A DNA stretch of 64,000 nucleotides, from contig NZ_CP100470.1 of NCBI RefSeq assembly GCF_030323145.1, positions 3,017,001 through 3,081,000 of the forward strand, in the 5' to 3' direction. The position numbers and the translations under genes are program-made. Shown one piece after another: positions 37,576-46,955 of the stretch (the first letter of the stretch is position 1; each line of letters opens with the position of its first letter). The DNA is from Mesorhizobium sp. C432A. Its GTDB lineage: Bacteria; Pseudomonadota; Alphaproteobacteria; Rhizobiales; Rhizobiaceae. The notes beneath the pieces were generated by a model that was not told where the DNA came from, did no database searches, and was given only the letters and a program-made list of their open reading frames with translations.

Positions 37576-37619
37576 GCAATTCCAGGAAAAGTGTGAAGCG
37601 GTTTTCCCACAGGAATTGC
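37576..37619. repeat. Rhizobial palindromic repeat, copy B
   Basis: GCAATTCC (37576-37583) pairs with GGAATTGC (37612-37619), and GGAAAA (37585-37590) with TTTTCC (37602-37607). The core is the same AAAAGTGTGAAGCGGTTTT as in copy A. It fills the gap between the PLP-enzyme and aldehyde-dehydrogenase genes, starting one base after the stop codon. Confidence 0.8.
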
Positions 37620-37653
37620 GTCAAACAAAGAGATCGAAGTGGAGGAGGATAGG

Positions 37654-39366
37654 ATGGTTGCCAAGGCAGTCAAAACCCAGCCCGTGCAGCCTGAATGGGC
37701 AGCCGAACTCGACCTCGCGCTCACCGATCTCGACGCCAGGAAGGACGACTGGGCGCAGACCTCGAATGGCGAGCGGATCGCCTTGCTGCGGCAGGTCAAG
37801 GATCACATCCGCGAGGTCGCCGAGGCGTGGGTCAAAACCGCGACGCGCAAGAAGGGCATCCCGACCGGCTCGCCGCTGGAAGGTGAGGAATGGCTGGCTG
37901 GCCCGGCGGCGCTGATGGATGGCTGCAACCAGTTCATCCACACGCTCAGCCTGATGGAGGGCAAGAAGTTCCTCGACAGACTGCCGGTCCGCACCTTGCC
38001 TAGCGGACAGGTGGCGGTGACGGTGGTTCCGAATTCGCTCTGGGACAAGGTGTTGTTCACCGGGCTGAAGGCCGAGATCTGGATGCAGCCCGGCGTGACC
38101 AAGGCGAACCTGGCCGCAAACACCGCATCGGCCTATGACGCGCCGCGCACCAGCCGCAAGGGCAAGATCGGCCTCGTGCTCGGCGCCGGCAATGTCGCCT
38201 CGATCGCGCCGCTCGACTGCCTGCACAAGCTTTTGGTCGAGCACCAGGTGGTTCTGCTCAAGATGAACCCGGTCAACGACTATCTGATCGATTTCCTGCG
38301 GCCGGCGCTGCGGCCGCTGATCGAATTCGGTGCGCTGCGCATCGTGCGCGGCGGCGCCGATGTCGGCGCGTATCTGTGCAACCACGATCTCGTCGACGAC
38401 ATCCACATCACCGGTGCCGCCGCTTCGCATGACGCGATCGTCTGGGGGCCTGGCGAGGAGGGCCGCAAGAACAAGGCGGCAGGCACGCCGCGCAACAGCC
38501 GGCGTATCACCTCTGAGCTTGGCGGCGTGGCACCGACCATTGTGGTGCCCGGTCCGTGGTCGGATGCCGATATCGCCTACCACGCCGAACTGATCGCCAC
38601 CCAGAAGCTCAACAATTCCGGCTTCAACTGCATCGCCTGCCAGATGCTGGTTCTGCCCGAAGGCTGGGACAAATCCGACGCGCTTCTGGCGGCCCTCGAA
38701 AAGGTGATGCAGAAAGCCCCGTCGCGCCCGGCCTATTATCCCGGCGCGACCGAGCGCCTCGCCGCCTTCGAGGCGCATGCCGACAGCGTACAGAAATTCG
38801 AGCGGCCCGGCGGGCCGGCCTGCGTGGTGGTGCCGTTCCGGCCGGGCACGGATACCTATCTCGAAAATGCCGAGGTGTTCGCGCCGGCGCTCAGCGTCAT
38901 GCGGCTGCCGGCGGGCAATGCGGAATCCTATCTGCGCGCCGCTGTCGCCTACGCCAATGAAAAGCTGCACGGCACGCTTGCCGCCAACATCCTCATCCAT
39001 CCCAGGACGATCGCCGAGATCGGCCGGCAGCGCTTCGAGGAAATCATTGCCGAACTGCGCTATGGCGGCATCGGCATCAATTCCTGGAGCGGCGTTCTGT
39101 TCGCGCTGCTGCGCCCGACCTGGGGTGCTTTCCCTGGCCACACGCTCGACGATGTGCAGAGCGGCATCGGCGTCGTCCATAACACCTATTTGTTCGACAA
39201 ACCGGAACGCAGCGTGCTCGAAGCGCCGTTCCGCATCATGCCGAAGCCGGCCTGGTTCCTGACCCACAAAAGGGCACACATGGTCGGCCGCCTGATCACC
39301 GACTTCAACTACCGGCCGAGCCTCATGAAGCTGCCGCGCATCATCTGGAACGCGCTGCGCGGCTAG
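37654..39366 (+). CDS. Aldehyde dehydrogenase family protein, long form
   Basis: A 570-residue NAD(P)-dependent aldehyde dehydrogenase-like protein, about 80 residues longer than typical. ATG 37654 is chosen since GGAGGAGG lies just upstream. The cofactor fold is recognised in 'LVLGAGNVASIAPLDCLHKLL'-type sequence near 170-190, the general-base Glu288 in 'SELGGVAP', and the catalytic Cys in 'NNSGFNCIACQM' (Cys326, with a second Cys329). The usual 'GQxC' context is changed to 'FNCIAC', so the substrate and even the acyl-transfer chemistry could differ from classic ALDHs. It is coupled by context to the lactone oxidase and flavoprotein. Confidence 0.83.
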   Translation: MVAKAVKTQPVQPEWAAELDLALTDLDARKDDWAQTSNGERIALLRQVKDHIREVAEAWVKTATRKKGIPTGSPLEGEEWLAGPAALMDGCNQFIHTLSLMEGKKFLDRLPVRTLPSGQVAVTVVPNSLWDKVLFTGLKAEIWMQPGVTKANLAANTASAYDAPRTSRKGKIGLVLGAGNVASIAPLDCLHKLLVEHQVVLLKMNPVNDYLIDFLRPALRPLIEFGALRIVRGGADVGAYLCNHDLVDDIHITGAAASHDAIVWGPGEEGRKNKAAGTPRNSRRITSELGGVAPTIVVPGPWSDADIAYHAELIATQKLNNSGFNCIACQMLVLPEGWDKSDALLAALEKVMQKAPSRPAYYPGATERLAAFEAHADSVQKFERPGGPACVVVPFRPGTDTYLENAEVFAPALSVMRLPAGNAESYLRAAVAYANEKLHGTLAANILIHPRTIAEIGRQRFEEIIAELRYGGIGINSWSGVLFALLRPTWGAFPGHTLDDVQSGIGVVHNTYLFDKPERSVLEAPFRIMPKPAWFLTHKRAHMVGRLITDFNYRPSLMKLPRIIWNALRG

Positions 39367-39414
39367 CAATGAGCATCCGATATCAAAAACAAAGCCGGGG
39401 CAGGAGTTACGACA

Positions 39415-41067
39415 ATGGCTGACGCGGACGCAATCATCGTTGGCGGCGGGCTGGCCGGCCTGGCCGCAGCTGCGGAACTCGGCGATGCCGGCAAGCGCGT
39501 CATCATCGTCGAGCAAGAGGGTGGCGGTTTTCTCGGCGGCCAGGCATTCTGGTCGCTCGGCGGCCTGTTTTTGGTCAACACGCCCGAGCAACGCCGCCTG
39601 CGCATCAAGGACAGCCGCGACCTCGCCTGGCAGGATTGGCTGGGCTCTGCCCAGTTCGACCGGCCCGAGGACCATTGGCCAAGGAAAGTGGCGGAAGCCT
39701 ATGTCGATTTCGCCGCCGGCGAGATGCGGCCGTGGCTCTACGCCATGGGCATGCGCTGGTGGCCGGTGGTCGGCTGGGCCGAGCGCGGCGGCGCGCTGGC
39801 CAATGGCCACGGCAATTCAGTGCCGCGCTTCCACCTGACATGGGGCACTGGGCCGGGGGTGGTCGCGCCGTTCGAAAGGCGCGTGCGCGAGCACGTCGCC
39901 AAAGGGCTGATCACTTTGAAATTCCGTCATCAGGTCAGCCGGCTGATCAAGACCAATGGTGCGGTCACCGGCGTCGCGGGCGAAATCCTGGAGGCATCCG
40001 ATGTCGAGCGCGGCAAGCAGTCGAGCCGCACGGCCGTCGGCGATTTCGACCTTTCGGCCGGTGTCGTGATCGTCACCTCCGGCGGCATCGGCGGCAATCA
40101 TGAGTTGGTTCGCAAGGTCTGGCCGGTCCGGCGGCTGGGGCCAGCGCCGAAGCGTATGGTTGCCGGCGTGCCGCACCATGTCGACGGCCGCATGGTGGCG
40201 ATCACCCAGGACGCCGGCGGGGCCGTCATCAACGCCGACCGCATGTGGCACTATGTCGAGGGGATCAAGAACTGGAATCCGATCTGGCCGAACCACGGCA
40301 TCCGCATCCTGTCGGCGCCGTCGCCGCTATGGTTCGATGCTCTGGGACAACGCATGGAGGCGCCGTTCTTCCCGAGCTTCGATTCGCTCGGCACCTTGAA
40401 GCGTATCCTGTCGACGGGACACGATTATTCCTGGTTCGTGCTGAGCAAGACGATCGCTTCGAAGGAGTTCGTGCTGTCGGGTTCGGAGCAAAACCTAGAC
40501 TTTACGGCCAAGGATTGGCGGGCCGTGCTGAAGAACCGGCGCGGCGGCAAGGCGCCACCATCGGTGGCAGCGTTCCTGGAAAAGGGCGAGGACTTCGTCG
40601 TCCGCGACAACCTGGCCGACTTGGTCGCCGGCATGAACGCGCTGTCAGGCGACAATCTGCTCGACTACGACCGGCTCAAGGCGCAGATCGTGGCGCGCGA
40701 TCGCGAGGTCGACCATGCCTATACCAAGGATGCGCAGGTCACAGCCGTCCGCGGCGCCCGCAACTACATTGGCGACAAGATCTTCCGGGTGACCAAGCCG
40801 CACAAGATACTCGATCCCAGGCACGGGCCGCTGATCGCGGTGCGCCTCAACATCCTGACGCGCAAAACGCTTGGCGGCCTGCACACCAATCTCAATTCGC
40901 AGGTTCTCGACGGCAATGGCGAACCCATTGCCGGGCTCTATGCGGCAGGCGAGGTGGCCGGCGGCGGTGGCGGCGGCTATCACGGCTACAATGCGCTGGA
41001 AGGGACATTTCTCGGCAGCTGCATCTTCTCCGGCAGGAACGCAGGCCGGCACGCCGCGGGCAGGTGA
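39415..41067 (+). CDS. FAD-binding dehydrogenase, KstD/fumarate-reductase-like
   Basis: A 550-residue flavoprotein. The N-terminal dinucleotide motif is 'IIVGGGLAGLAAAAEL', followed by 'GGGFLGGQAFWSLGGLF'; the C-terminal FAD segment is 'GLYAAGEVAGGGGGGYHG' and 'EGTFLGSCIFSGR'. Such proteins belong to the fumarate reductase / 3-ketosteroid dehydrogenase superfamily and perform alpha,beta-desaturation or reduction beside an acid or keto group. No signal peptide, so cytoplasmic. It starts at ATG 39415, 48 bases after the ALDH gene, and is the last recognised gene of the operon. Confidence 0.86.
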   Translation: MADADAIIVGGGLAGLAAAAELGDAGKRVIIVEQEGGGFLGGQAFWSLGGLFLVNTPEQRRLRIKDSRDLAWQDWLGSAQFDRPEDHWPRKVAEAYVDFAAGEMRPWLYAMGMRWWPVVGWAERGGALANGHGNSVPRFHLTWGTGPGVVAPFERRVREHVAKGLITLKFRHQVSRLIKTNGAVTGVAGEILEASDVERGKQSSRTAVGDFDLSAGVVIVTSGGIGGNHELVRKVWPVRRLGPAPKRMVAGVPHHVDGRMVAITQDAGGAVINADRMWHYVEGIKNWNPIWPNHGIRILSAPSPLWFDALGQRMEAPFFPSFDSLGTLKRILSTGHDYSWFVLSKTIASKEFVLSGSEQNLDFTAKDWRAVLKNRRGGKAPPSVAAFLEKGEDFVVRDNLADLVAGMNALSGDNLLDYDRLKAQIVARDREVDHAYTKDAQVTAVRGARNYIGDKIFRVTKPHKILDPRHGPLIAVRLNILTRKTLGGLHTNLNSQVLDGNGEPIAGLYAAGEVAGGGGGGYHGYNALEGTFLGSCIFSGRNAGRHAAGR

Positions 41068-41306
41068 CGCGGCTGGCGGGCCAAGAAAAGGTCGATGAGA
41101 ACAGGACATCCGCCATGTTCCATGGATAGCGACTGCTTTCGATCGCTTGCGGCAACCCAGGCGGTCAGCGAGTTGCGGCTTGCCGGCGCCGACGGTTCCC
41201 ATGCGCTGGTGCTCGGCGCTACGGCCCATCAGAGGCCTGCGTTACGCTGGCGCCACCGCGAAATCGAACCCGAGGTCCTGAAGGCCTGGCCGCAAGGTCG
41301 GCCGGG

Positions 41307-42455
41307 CTACCACTCGGCGAAGGAGCCGTCCTTGTGACGCCAGACCGGGTTGCGCCAGCGGTGGCCTTCCTTGGCGCGTTCCTTGACGTAGTCCTCGTCG
41401 ATTTCGACGCCGAGGCCGGGACCATCGGGGATTGCGACATAGCCATCCTCGTAGCGGAAGACGTCCTTGTTGGCGGCATAGTCGAGCAAATCGTTTGCGG
41501 CGTTGTAGTGGATGCCGAGGCTCTGTTCCTGGATGAAGCAGTTGTAGCTGACGGCATCGAGCTGCAGGCAGGCGGCGAGCGCGATCGGGCCGAGCGGGCA
41601 GTGCGGCGCGACCGCAATATCATAAGCCTCGGCCATCGCCGCGATCTTGCGGCATTCGGTGATGCCACCGGCATGCGACAGGTCTGGTTGGATGATGTCG
41701 ACGGCGCCTTGTTCGAACACCGATTTGAAATCCCAGCGGCTGTAGAGCCTCTCGCCGAGTGCGATCGGCGTCGAGCCCAGCGCTGCGATCTCCTTCAGCG
41801 CCTCGCGATTTTCGCTCAGCACCGGCTCCTCGATGAACATCAGCCGGTAGGGTTCCAACTCCTTGACCAGCATGCGCGCCATCGGCCGGTGGACGCGGCC
41901 GTGGAAATCGACGGCGATGCCAATGTTGGACCCAACGGCCTCGCGCACCATGGCGACCCGTTCGACAGCCGCATCTATTCTGTCATGGTTGTCGACGATC
42001 TGCAGTTCCTCGGTGCCATTCATCTTCAGCGCCTGAAAACCGCGCGCCACCACTTCCCTGGCGCCATCAGCCACTTCCGCCGGCCGGTCGCCGCCGATCC
42101 AGGAATAGACCTTGATGCTGTCGCGCAGCTTGCCGCCGAGCAGTTCGTGCACAGGCACGCCGAGCGCCTTGCCCTTGATGTCCCACAGCGCCTGGTCGAT
42201 GCCGGCAATGGCGCTCATCAGGATCGGCCCGCCGCGGTAGAAGCCGCCGCGATGCATCACCGTCCAATGGTCCTCGATCAGGCGCGGGTCCTTGCCGATC
42301 AGATAATCGCCAAGTTCCTTGACCGCTGCCTCGACCGTCAGCGCACGGCCTTCGACCACAGGCTCGCCCCAGCCGGTAACGCCGGCATCAGTCTCGATCT
42401 TCAGGAACAGCCAGCGCGGCGGGACGATGTAGGTGGTGAGCGAGATGATTTTCAT
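41307..42455 (-). CDS. dgoD: D-galactonate dehydratase
   Basis: A 382-residue enolase-superfamily enzyme, the same length as E. coli DgoD. All five catalytic positions known for that enzyme are found at the same numbers: Asp183 and His185 ('VDFHGR'), Glu209 ('FIEEP'), Glu235 ('LGER') and His285 ('APHCPLGP'). It dehydrates D-galactonate to 2-keto-3-deoxygalactonate (EC 4.2.1.6). The ATG at 42455 lies 7 bases after the GntR gene, with which it forms an operon. The adjoining AraFGH-type importer and SDR fit oxidative galactose breakdown; kinase and aldolase (dgoK, dgoA) are not in this window. Confidence 0.95.
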   Translation of the reverse strand: MKIISLTTYIVPPRWLFLKIETDAGVTGWGEPVVEGRALTVEAAVKELGDYLIGKDPRLIEDHWTVMHRGGFYRGGPILMSAIAGIDQALWDIKGKALGVPVHELLGGKLRDSIKVYSWIGGDRPAEVADGAREVVARGFQALKMNGTEELQIVDNHDRIDAAVERVAMVREAVGSNIGIAVDFHGRVHRPMARMLVKELEPYRLMFIEEPVLSENREALKEIAALGSTPIALGERLYSRWDFKSVFEQGAVDIIQPDLSHAGGITECRKIAAMAEAYDIAVAPHCPLGPIALAACLQLDAVSYNCFIQEQSLGIHYNAANDLLDYAANKDVFRYEDGYVAIPDGPGLGVEIDEDYVKERAKEGHRWRNPVWRHKDGSFAEW

Positions 42456-42462
42456 GCTGGTC

Positions 42463-43203
42463 TCAGTTGTTCTTGAGTTTCTTGGCGCTGACCAGGTCGC
42501 GCGCCGCAAGGTCGAGGATCCGGCCTGCCGCCGCACGCGCCGCCGCGGCATCGCGCATGCGCAGTGCCTCCACCACCTCACGGTGCGCCGCCACTGCTTC
42601 CATGCGCCGGGCGAGCGAAATGGTCGCCGTTGCTTCAAGCGAGAATTTCAGCCCGGTGTCGATCAGATTGCCGATCTGGCGGAAGATCGGGTTGTGGCTC
42701 GCGGCATAGACGATCTGGTGGAAGGTGATGTCCGAGCGCGAGAAGGCGGCGAGATCCTCGCCGGCATTGGCCATGCCGCGCCAGGCGGCTTCGAGATCGG
42801 CGATCTCCTGCAGCGTCGCACGAGTCGCCGCCAGTTCAGCTACCAGAGGTTCGATGGCGCGGCGCGTTTCGAGGATGGCGTCGAACAATTTGTCGTCCAG
42901 CGCATGCGGCGCGTGCCAGGCCAGCACCTGCGGGTCGATGATGTTCCAGTTGTCCTGTTCACATACAACCGTGCCGATGCGGGGCCGCGACAGCACCAGC
43001 CCCTTGGCGGCCAGCACCTTCAAGGCCTCGCGGATGACGGTGCGGCTGACGCCATATTCGACGCCGAGTTCGTTTTCGGTCGGCAGGGACGAGCCGGCGG
43101 GATAGCGTCCGGAAAAGATGTCTGAGGCAAGCGCCTTGGTCACATCGGGCATGACGCGCGGGCGGCGGGTGTCGCCTGATGCCTTCTTCGAAGTGTCGGT
43201 CAC
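42463..43203 (-). CDS. GntR/FadR-type regulator, DgoR-like
   Basis: A 246-residue transcription factor. GTG 43203 is the likely start, preceded by GGAGGAGG; a longer frame to 43314 runs through the operator. The winged helix-turn-helix is at about 20-90 ('[20 protein letters not shown]', '[20 protein letters not shown]' for the recognition part) and the FCD domain at about 100-235 ('[16 protein letters not shown]' metal site). Related DgoR proteins repress galactonate genes and respond to D-galactonate. Here it is cotranscribed with dgoD and divergent from the sugar importer. The 43308-43340 palindrome is the probable operator. Confidence 0.9.
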   Translation of the reverse strand: MTDTSKKASGDTRRPRVMPDVTKALASDIFSGRYPAGSSLPTENELGVEYGVSRTVIREALKVLAAKGLVLSRPRIGTVVCEQDNWNIIDPQVLAWHAPHALDDKLFDAILETRRAIEPLVAELAATRATLQEIADLEAAWRGMANAGEDLAAFSRSDITFHQIVYAASHNPIFRQIGNLIDTGLKFSLEATATISLARRMEAVAAHREVVEALRMRDAAAARAAAGRILDLAARDLVSAKKLKNN

Positions 43204-43307
43204 CTCAGCCCTCCTCCAAGGCGGCGAAACCACTGATCTCGCGTCCCCGGCCTTACCGGATGCGGATGATTTGCGCCAGCGATCCCTGGTCAGAGCATGT
43301 AGCTCAA

Positions 43308-43340
43308 TTATCATACCAGATCAATTGACGAGTATGATAA
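43308..43340. promoter_or_regulatory. Palindromic operator between gntR-dgoD and araF-like genes
   Basis: TTATCATAC (43308-43316) and GTATGATAA (43332-43340) form a perfect 9-bp inverted repeat, with TTGACG (43325-43330) inside, a possible -35 for the rightward importer promoter. A regulator bound here would block both directions. Half-site TATCATA is shared with 35030 and 24571. Confidence 0.75.
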
Positions 43341-43397
43341 AAAGAATTAGAGACTCTGCATCCGGGCTGAGCGCCCGGCCATCGCTGGGAGGTAATC

Positions 43398-44387
43398 ATG
43401 CGACTTCTGAAGACCGCGCTCGTCGCGGGCGCCCTTGCCGTGCTGTCCGTCACGACCATCGCTGCATATGCTCAGGACACCAAGATAGGTTTTATCGTCA
43501 AACAGCCCGAGGAGCCGTGGTTCCAGGACGAATGGAAGTTCGCCGACCAGGCCGCCAAGGAGAAGGGTTTTACCCTGGTCAAGATCGGCGCCGAGGACGG
43601 TGAGAAGCTGATGTCGGCGATCGACAATCTCGGCGCGCAGGGCGCGCAAGGCTTCATCGTCTGCACGCCTGATGTGAAGCTCGGCCCCGGCATCGTCGCC
43701 AAGGCCGCCGCCAACAATCTCAAGCTGATGACGGTTGATGACCGTCTGGTCGGCGCAGACGGGAAGGCGCTGGAAGACGTGCCGCATATGGGCATTTCGG
43801 CGACCAAGATCGGCGAGGCCGTCGGCCAGGCGATCGTCGACGAAATGAAGGCGCGCGGCTGGAAGGCCGACGAGGTTGGCGCCATCCGCGTCTCCTATGA
43901 TCAGTTGCCGACCGCCGTCGACCGGGTCGAAGGCGCCATTTCGGTGCTCAAGGCCAACGGCTTCAAGGCCGAAAACATCTTTGACGCGCCGCAGGCCAAG
44001 ACCGATACCGAGGCTGCGCTCAATGCGGCGACGGTGGTACTCAACGCCCATGCCGACATCAAGAAGTGGGTCTCCTTCGGCCTCAACGACGAAGCCGTTC
44101 TCGGCGCCGTGCGCGCTTCCGAAAGCGTCGGCATCCCGGCCGAAAACGTGATCGGCGTCGGCATTGGCGGCGCGGATTCGGCGATCAACGAGTTCAAGAA
44201 GCCGACCGCCACCGGCTTCGTCGGCACGGTGATCATCTCGCCGAAGCGTCACGGCTACGAGACTGCGCTCAACATGTATGACTGGGTCGCCAACAACAAG
44301 GAACCCGAGAAGCTCATCCTGACCGCCGGTGCGCTGGCCAAGCGCGACGACTACCAGACGGTCCGCAAGGGTCTCGGCATCGAATAA
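43398..44387 (+). CDS. araF: L-arabinose/D-galactose ABC binding protein
   Basis: A 329-residue periplasmic sugar-binding protein, exactly the length of E. coli AraF. The signal peptide ends after 'TIAAYA'. The mature N-terminus 'KIGFIVKQPEEPWFQDEWKF' is nearly that of AraF, and 'GFIVCTPDVKLGPGIVAKA' and 'FGLNDEAVLGAVRA' keep the sugar-contact pattern. E. coli AraF binds L-arabinose, D-galactose and D-fucose; with dgoD beside it, galactose is likely a main substrate here. ATG 43398 follows GGGAGG. First gene of the importer operon. Confidence 0.88.
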   Translation: MRLLKTALVAGALAVLSVTTIAAYAQDTKIGFIVKQPEEPWFQDEWKFADQAAKEKGFTLVKIGAEDGEKLMSAIDNLGAQGAQGFIVCTPDVKLGPGIVAKAAANNLKLMTVDDRLVGADGKALEDVPHMGISATKIGEAVGQAIVDEMKARGWKADEVGAIRVSYDQLPTAVDRVEGAISVLKANGFKAENIFDAPQAKTDTEAALNAATVVLNAHADIKKWVSFGLNDEAVLGAVRASESVGIPAENVIGVGIGGADSAINEFKKPTATGFVGTVIISPKRHGYETALNMYDWVANNKEPEKLILTAGALAKRDDYQTVRKGLGIE

Positions 44388-44401
44388 TCCTCCCTGTACA
44401 A

Positions 44402-44430
44402 ACAGGCGGCGGCTCACAGTCGCCGCCTGT
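44402..44430 (+). terminator. Hairpin after the araF-like gene
   Basis: ACAGGCGGCG (44402-44411) pairs perfectly with CGCCGCCTGT (44421-44430), a 10-bp GC-rich stem with a 9-base loop, followed by only two more T residues. It probably acts as a leaky terminator or 3' protective hairpin that raises binding-protein mRNA over that of the ATPase and permease. Confidence 0.75.
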
Positions 44431-44457
44431 TTGGCATGGCAAAAGGATAGGCGCCCC

Positions 44458-45969
44458 ATGTCCTTTCTCGACTTCTCGGAAATCACCAAGACCTATCCGG
44501 GCGTCAAGGCGCTGTCCGGCGTCTCGTTCAGCGTCGACAAGGGCGCCGTGCATGGCTTGATGGGCGAGAACGGCGCCGGCAAATCCACGCTGATCAAGAT
44601 CCTGTCGGGCGACCAGCATGCCGATGACGGCGAGATCCTCATCGACGGCAAGATGCAAGCCTATGCAACGACGCGAGATGCCTTCGACAATGGCGTCATC
44701 GTCATCCACCAGGAGCTACAGCTGGTTCCTGAGCTCACTGTTGCCGAAAACCTCAGCCTTGGCCGCTTCCCCACCAACGCCGGCATCATCGCCCGCGCCA
44801 GAATGCTGGAAGACGTCGGCGCCAAGCTGAAATCGGCGGGCATCGACATCGATATCAGCCGCAAGGTCAAGACGCTGTCCATCGGCGAACGGCAGATGGT
44901 CGAGATCGCCAAGGCGATCATGCTCGACGCGCGCGTCATCGCTCTGGATGAGCCGACCTCGTCATTGTCGTCGCGCGAAAGCGAAATTCTGTTTGCCCTG
45001 ATCGACCGCCTGCGCGGCGAGGGCAAGGTCATCATCTATGTCTCGCACCGGCTGGACGAAGTGTTCCGCCTCTGCGACAGCCTGACCGTGCTGCGCGACG
45101 GCAAGCTCGCGGCGCACCATGCGTCGCTGAAAAACGTCACACGCGACCAGGTCGTCGCCGAAATGGTCGGCCGCGAAATCTCCGATATCTGGGGGTTTCG
45201 CCCACGCCCGGCCGGCGATGTCCGGCTGAAGGTCGACGCTGTTTCCGGAGTAAAACTGACGACGCCTGCCAGCTTCGAGGCGAGGGCCGGCGAGATCGTC
45301 GGCTTCTTCGGCCTGATCGGCGCGGGGCGCTCGGAACTGATGCGGCTGGTCTTCGGCGCCGACCGGCGCTCAGGCGGCACCATCAGCGTCGACGGCAAGG
45401 TCGTTCATGCCACCGATCCCCATGACGCGATCCGCGCCGGCATCGTTTTGTGCTCGGAAGACCGCAAGCATGACGGCATCATCCAGGGCCGCTCGATCGA
45501 GGAGAACATCAACATCTCGTCGCGGCGTCATCACACGCGCTTCGGGATCCTGAACCGCGCCAGCGAGATCGCCACCGCCGAGACCTTCATCAAGAAGCTC
45601 AAGGTGCGCACGCCGTCGCGCAAGCAGGACATCATCAACCTCTCCGGTGGCAACCAGCAGAAGGTCATTCTCGGCCGCTGGCTGTCGGAGCAGGGCGTGC
45701 GCGTGCTTATCGTCGACGAGCCGACACGCGGTATCGATGTTGGCGCCAAAGCGGAAATCTACGAGTTGCTCTACCAGCTTGCCGAAGACGGCATGGCGAT
45801 CGTCGTCGTCTCGTCCGAACTGCCGGAAGCGATGGGCATTTGCGACCGCATCCTGGTGATGTGCGGCGGGCGCATCAGCGCCGAACTCGCCCGCGACCAG
45901 TTCGCCGAAAAAGCGATCCTGGCCGCTGCTCTTCCCGATCAGAAAACCCCCGACGCGATCGCATCCTGA
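44458..45969 (+). CDS. araG: Sugar ABC importer ATPase with two nucleotide-binding domains
   Basis: A 503-residue fused ATPase (E. coli AraG has 504). Domain 1 has Walker A 'GENGAGKST', signature 'LSIGERQMVEI' and 'IALDEPTSSLS'. Domain 2 has a degenerate Walker A 'GLIGAGRSEL', an intact signature 'LSGGNQQKVIL' and 'LIVDEPTRGID'. This asymmetry is normal for the RbsA/AraG/MglA class. ATG 44458 is selected because the sequence before it is the hairpin and spacer. It energises the AraF/AraH importer. Confidence 0.9.
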   Translation: MSFLDFSEITKTYPGVKALSGVSFSVDKGAVHGLMGENGAGKSTLIKILSGDQHADDGEILIDGKMQAYATTRDAFDNGVIVIHQELQLVPELTVAENLSLGRFPTNAGIIARARMLEDVGAKLKSAGIDIDISRKVKTLSIGERQMVEIAKAIMLDARVIALDEPTSSLSSRESEILFALIDRLRGEGKVIIYVSHRLDEVFRLCDSLTVLRDGKLAAHHASLKNVTRDQVVAEMVGREISDIWGFRPRPAGDVRLKVDAVSGVKLTTPASFEARAGEIVGFFGLIGAGRSELMRLVFGADRRSGGTISVDGKVVHATDPHDAIRAGIVLCSEDRKHDGIIQGRSIEENINISSRRHHTRFGILNRASEIATAETFIKKLKVRTPSRKQDIINLSGGNQQKVILGRWLSEQGVRVLIVDEPTRGIDVGAKAEIYELLYQLAEDGMAIVVVSSELPEAMGICDRILVMCGGRISAELARDQFAEKAILAAALPDQKTPDAIAS

Positions 45970-45980
45970 GGATCTTTACC

Positions 45981-46931
45981 ATGACCGATCAGTTGAAGAA
46001 GATCCTGCTCGGCGAACAGGGCCTCGTCGTCATCTTCATCGTCGCCTTCGTGCTGGTGTCGCTGCTGGTGCCGAACTTCCTCACCGACCGCAACATGCTC
46101 GGCCTGCTGCAGTCGGTGGTCACCGTCGGCATTGTCGCCTGTACGATGATGTTCTGCCTTGCCGCGCGTGACTTCGACCTCTCGGTCGGCTCCATCGTCG
46201 CCTTTGCCGGCATGGTCGCGGTAATGGCGTCGAACTATACCGGTTCGATCCTGCTCGGGCTTCTCGCGGCAATCGCCTGCGGCGCCTTCGTCGGCTTCAT
46301 CAATGGCGTCGTCATCGCCAAATTCCGCATCAACGCGCTGATCACGACGCTTGCCACCATGCAGATCGTGCGCGGCCTTGCGCTGATCGCATCCGATGGC
46401 CGCGCCGTCGGCATCAACAGCCCGGATTTCTACCAGCTGGCGCTATCCAAGCTGTTCGGCATTCCGACGCCGGTCTGGGTCCTGGCCGTGCTGTTCTGCA
46501 TCTTCGGTTTTGTCCTCAATCGTACCGTCTTCGGCAAGAACACGCTGGCCATCGGCGGCAACCCGGAGGCCTCGCGCCTGGCCGGCGTCAATGTCGACTG
46601 GACGCGCATCTGGATCTTTGCTCTGCAAGGCGTGGTCTGTGGCATCGCCGGCATCCTTTTGGCCTCGCGCATCACGTCGGGCCAGCCCAATGCGGCGGTC
46701 GGGCTTGAACTCTCGGTCATCTCGGCCTGCGTGCTCGGCGGCGTCTCGCTTGCCGGCGGCCGCGCCACCATGTCGGGCGTCATCGTCGGCGTGCTGATCA
46801 TGGGCATTGCCGAAAACGCCATGAACCTGCTCAACATCCCAGCCTTCTACCAGTACATTGTGCGCGGCGTGATCCTGCTGCTTGCCGTTTTGCTCGACAA
46901 TCTGCGTTCGTCGGCACTGGGCCGGCGCTGA
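45981..46931 (+). CDS. araH: Sugar ABC importer permease, AraH/RbsC type
   Basis: A 316-residue membrane permease with about 8-10 helices. Family marks: 'AARDFDLSVGSIVAFAGMV' early, 'NALITTLATMQIVRGLALI', 'GGNPEASRLAGVNV' (ATPase-facing loop) and 'SACVLGGVSLAGGRATMSG'. One gene encodes both halves of a homodimeric pore, the CUT2 arrangement. ATG 45981 is 11 bases after the araG-like stop. Completes a three-gene importer. Confidence 0.9.
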   Translation: MTDQLKKILLGEQGLVVIFIVAFVLVSLLVPNFLTDRNMLGLLQSVVTVGIVACTMMFCLAARDFDLSVGSIVAFAGMVAVMASNYTGSILLGLLAAIACGAFVGFINGVVIAKFRINALITTLATMQIVRGLALIASDGRAVGINSPDFYQLALSKLFGIPTPVWVLAVLFCIFGFVLNRTVFGKNTLAIGGNPEASRLAGVNVDWTRIWIFALQGVVCGIAGILLASRITSGQPNAAVGLELSVISACVLGGVSLAGGRATMSGVIVGVLIMGIAENAMNLLNIPAFYQYIVRGVILLLAVLLDNLRSSALGRR

Positions 46932-46955
46932 CCATCTTGCAGTGGAGTGACAGCC

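Noticed and set aside
41095..41337. An 80-codon frame between the flavoprotein gene and dgoD.
   Set aside because: It runs into the 3' end of dgoD on the opposite strand and has no recognisable family; the 239-base gap is left unassigned.
42463..43314. Longer start for the DgoR-like regulator at 43314.
   Set aside because: It would place the 43308 half-site inside the coding region; GTG 43203 has a strong GGAGGAGG site and gives the family-typical N-terminus.
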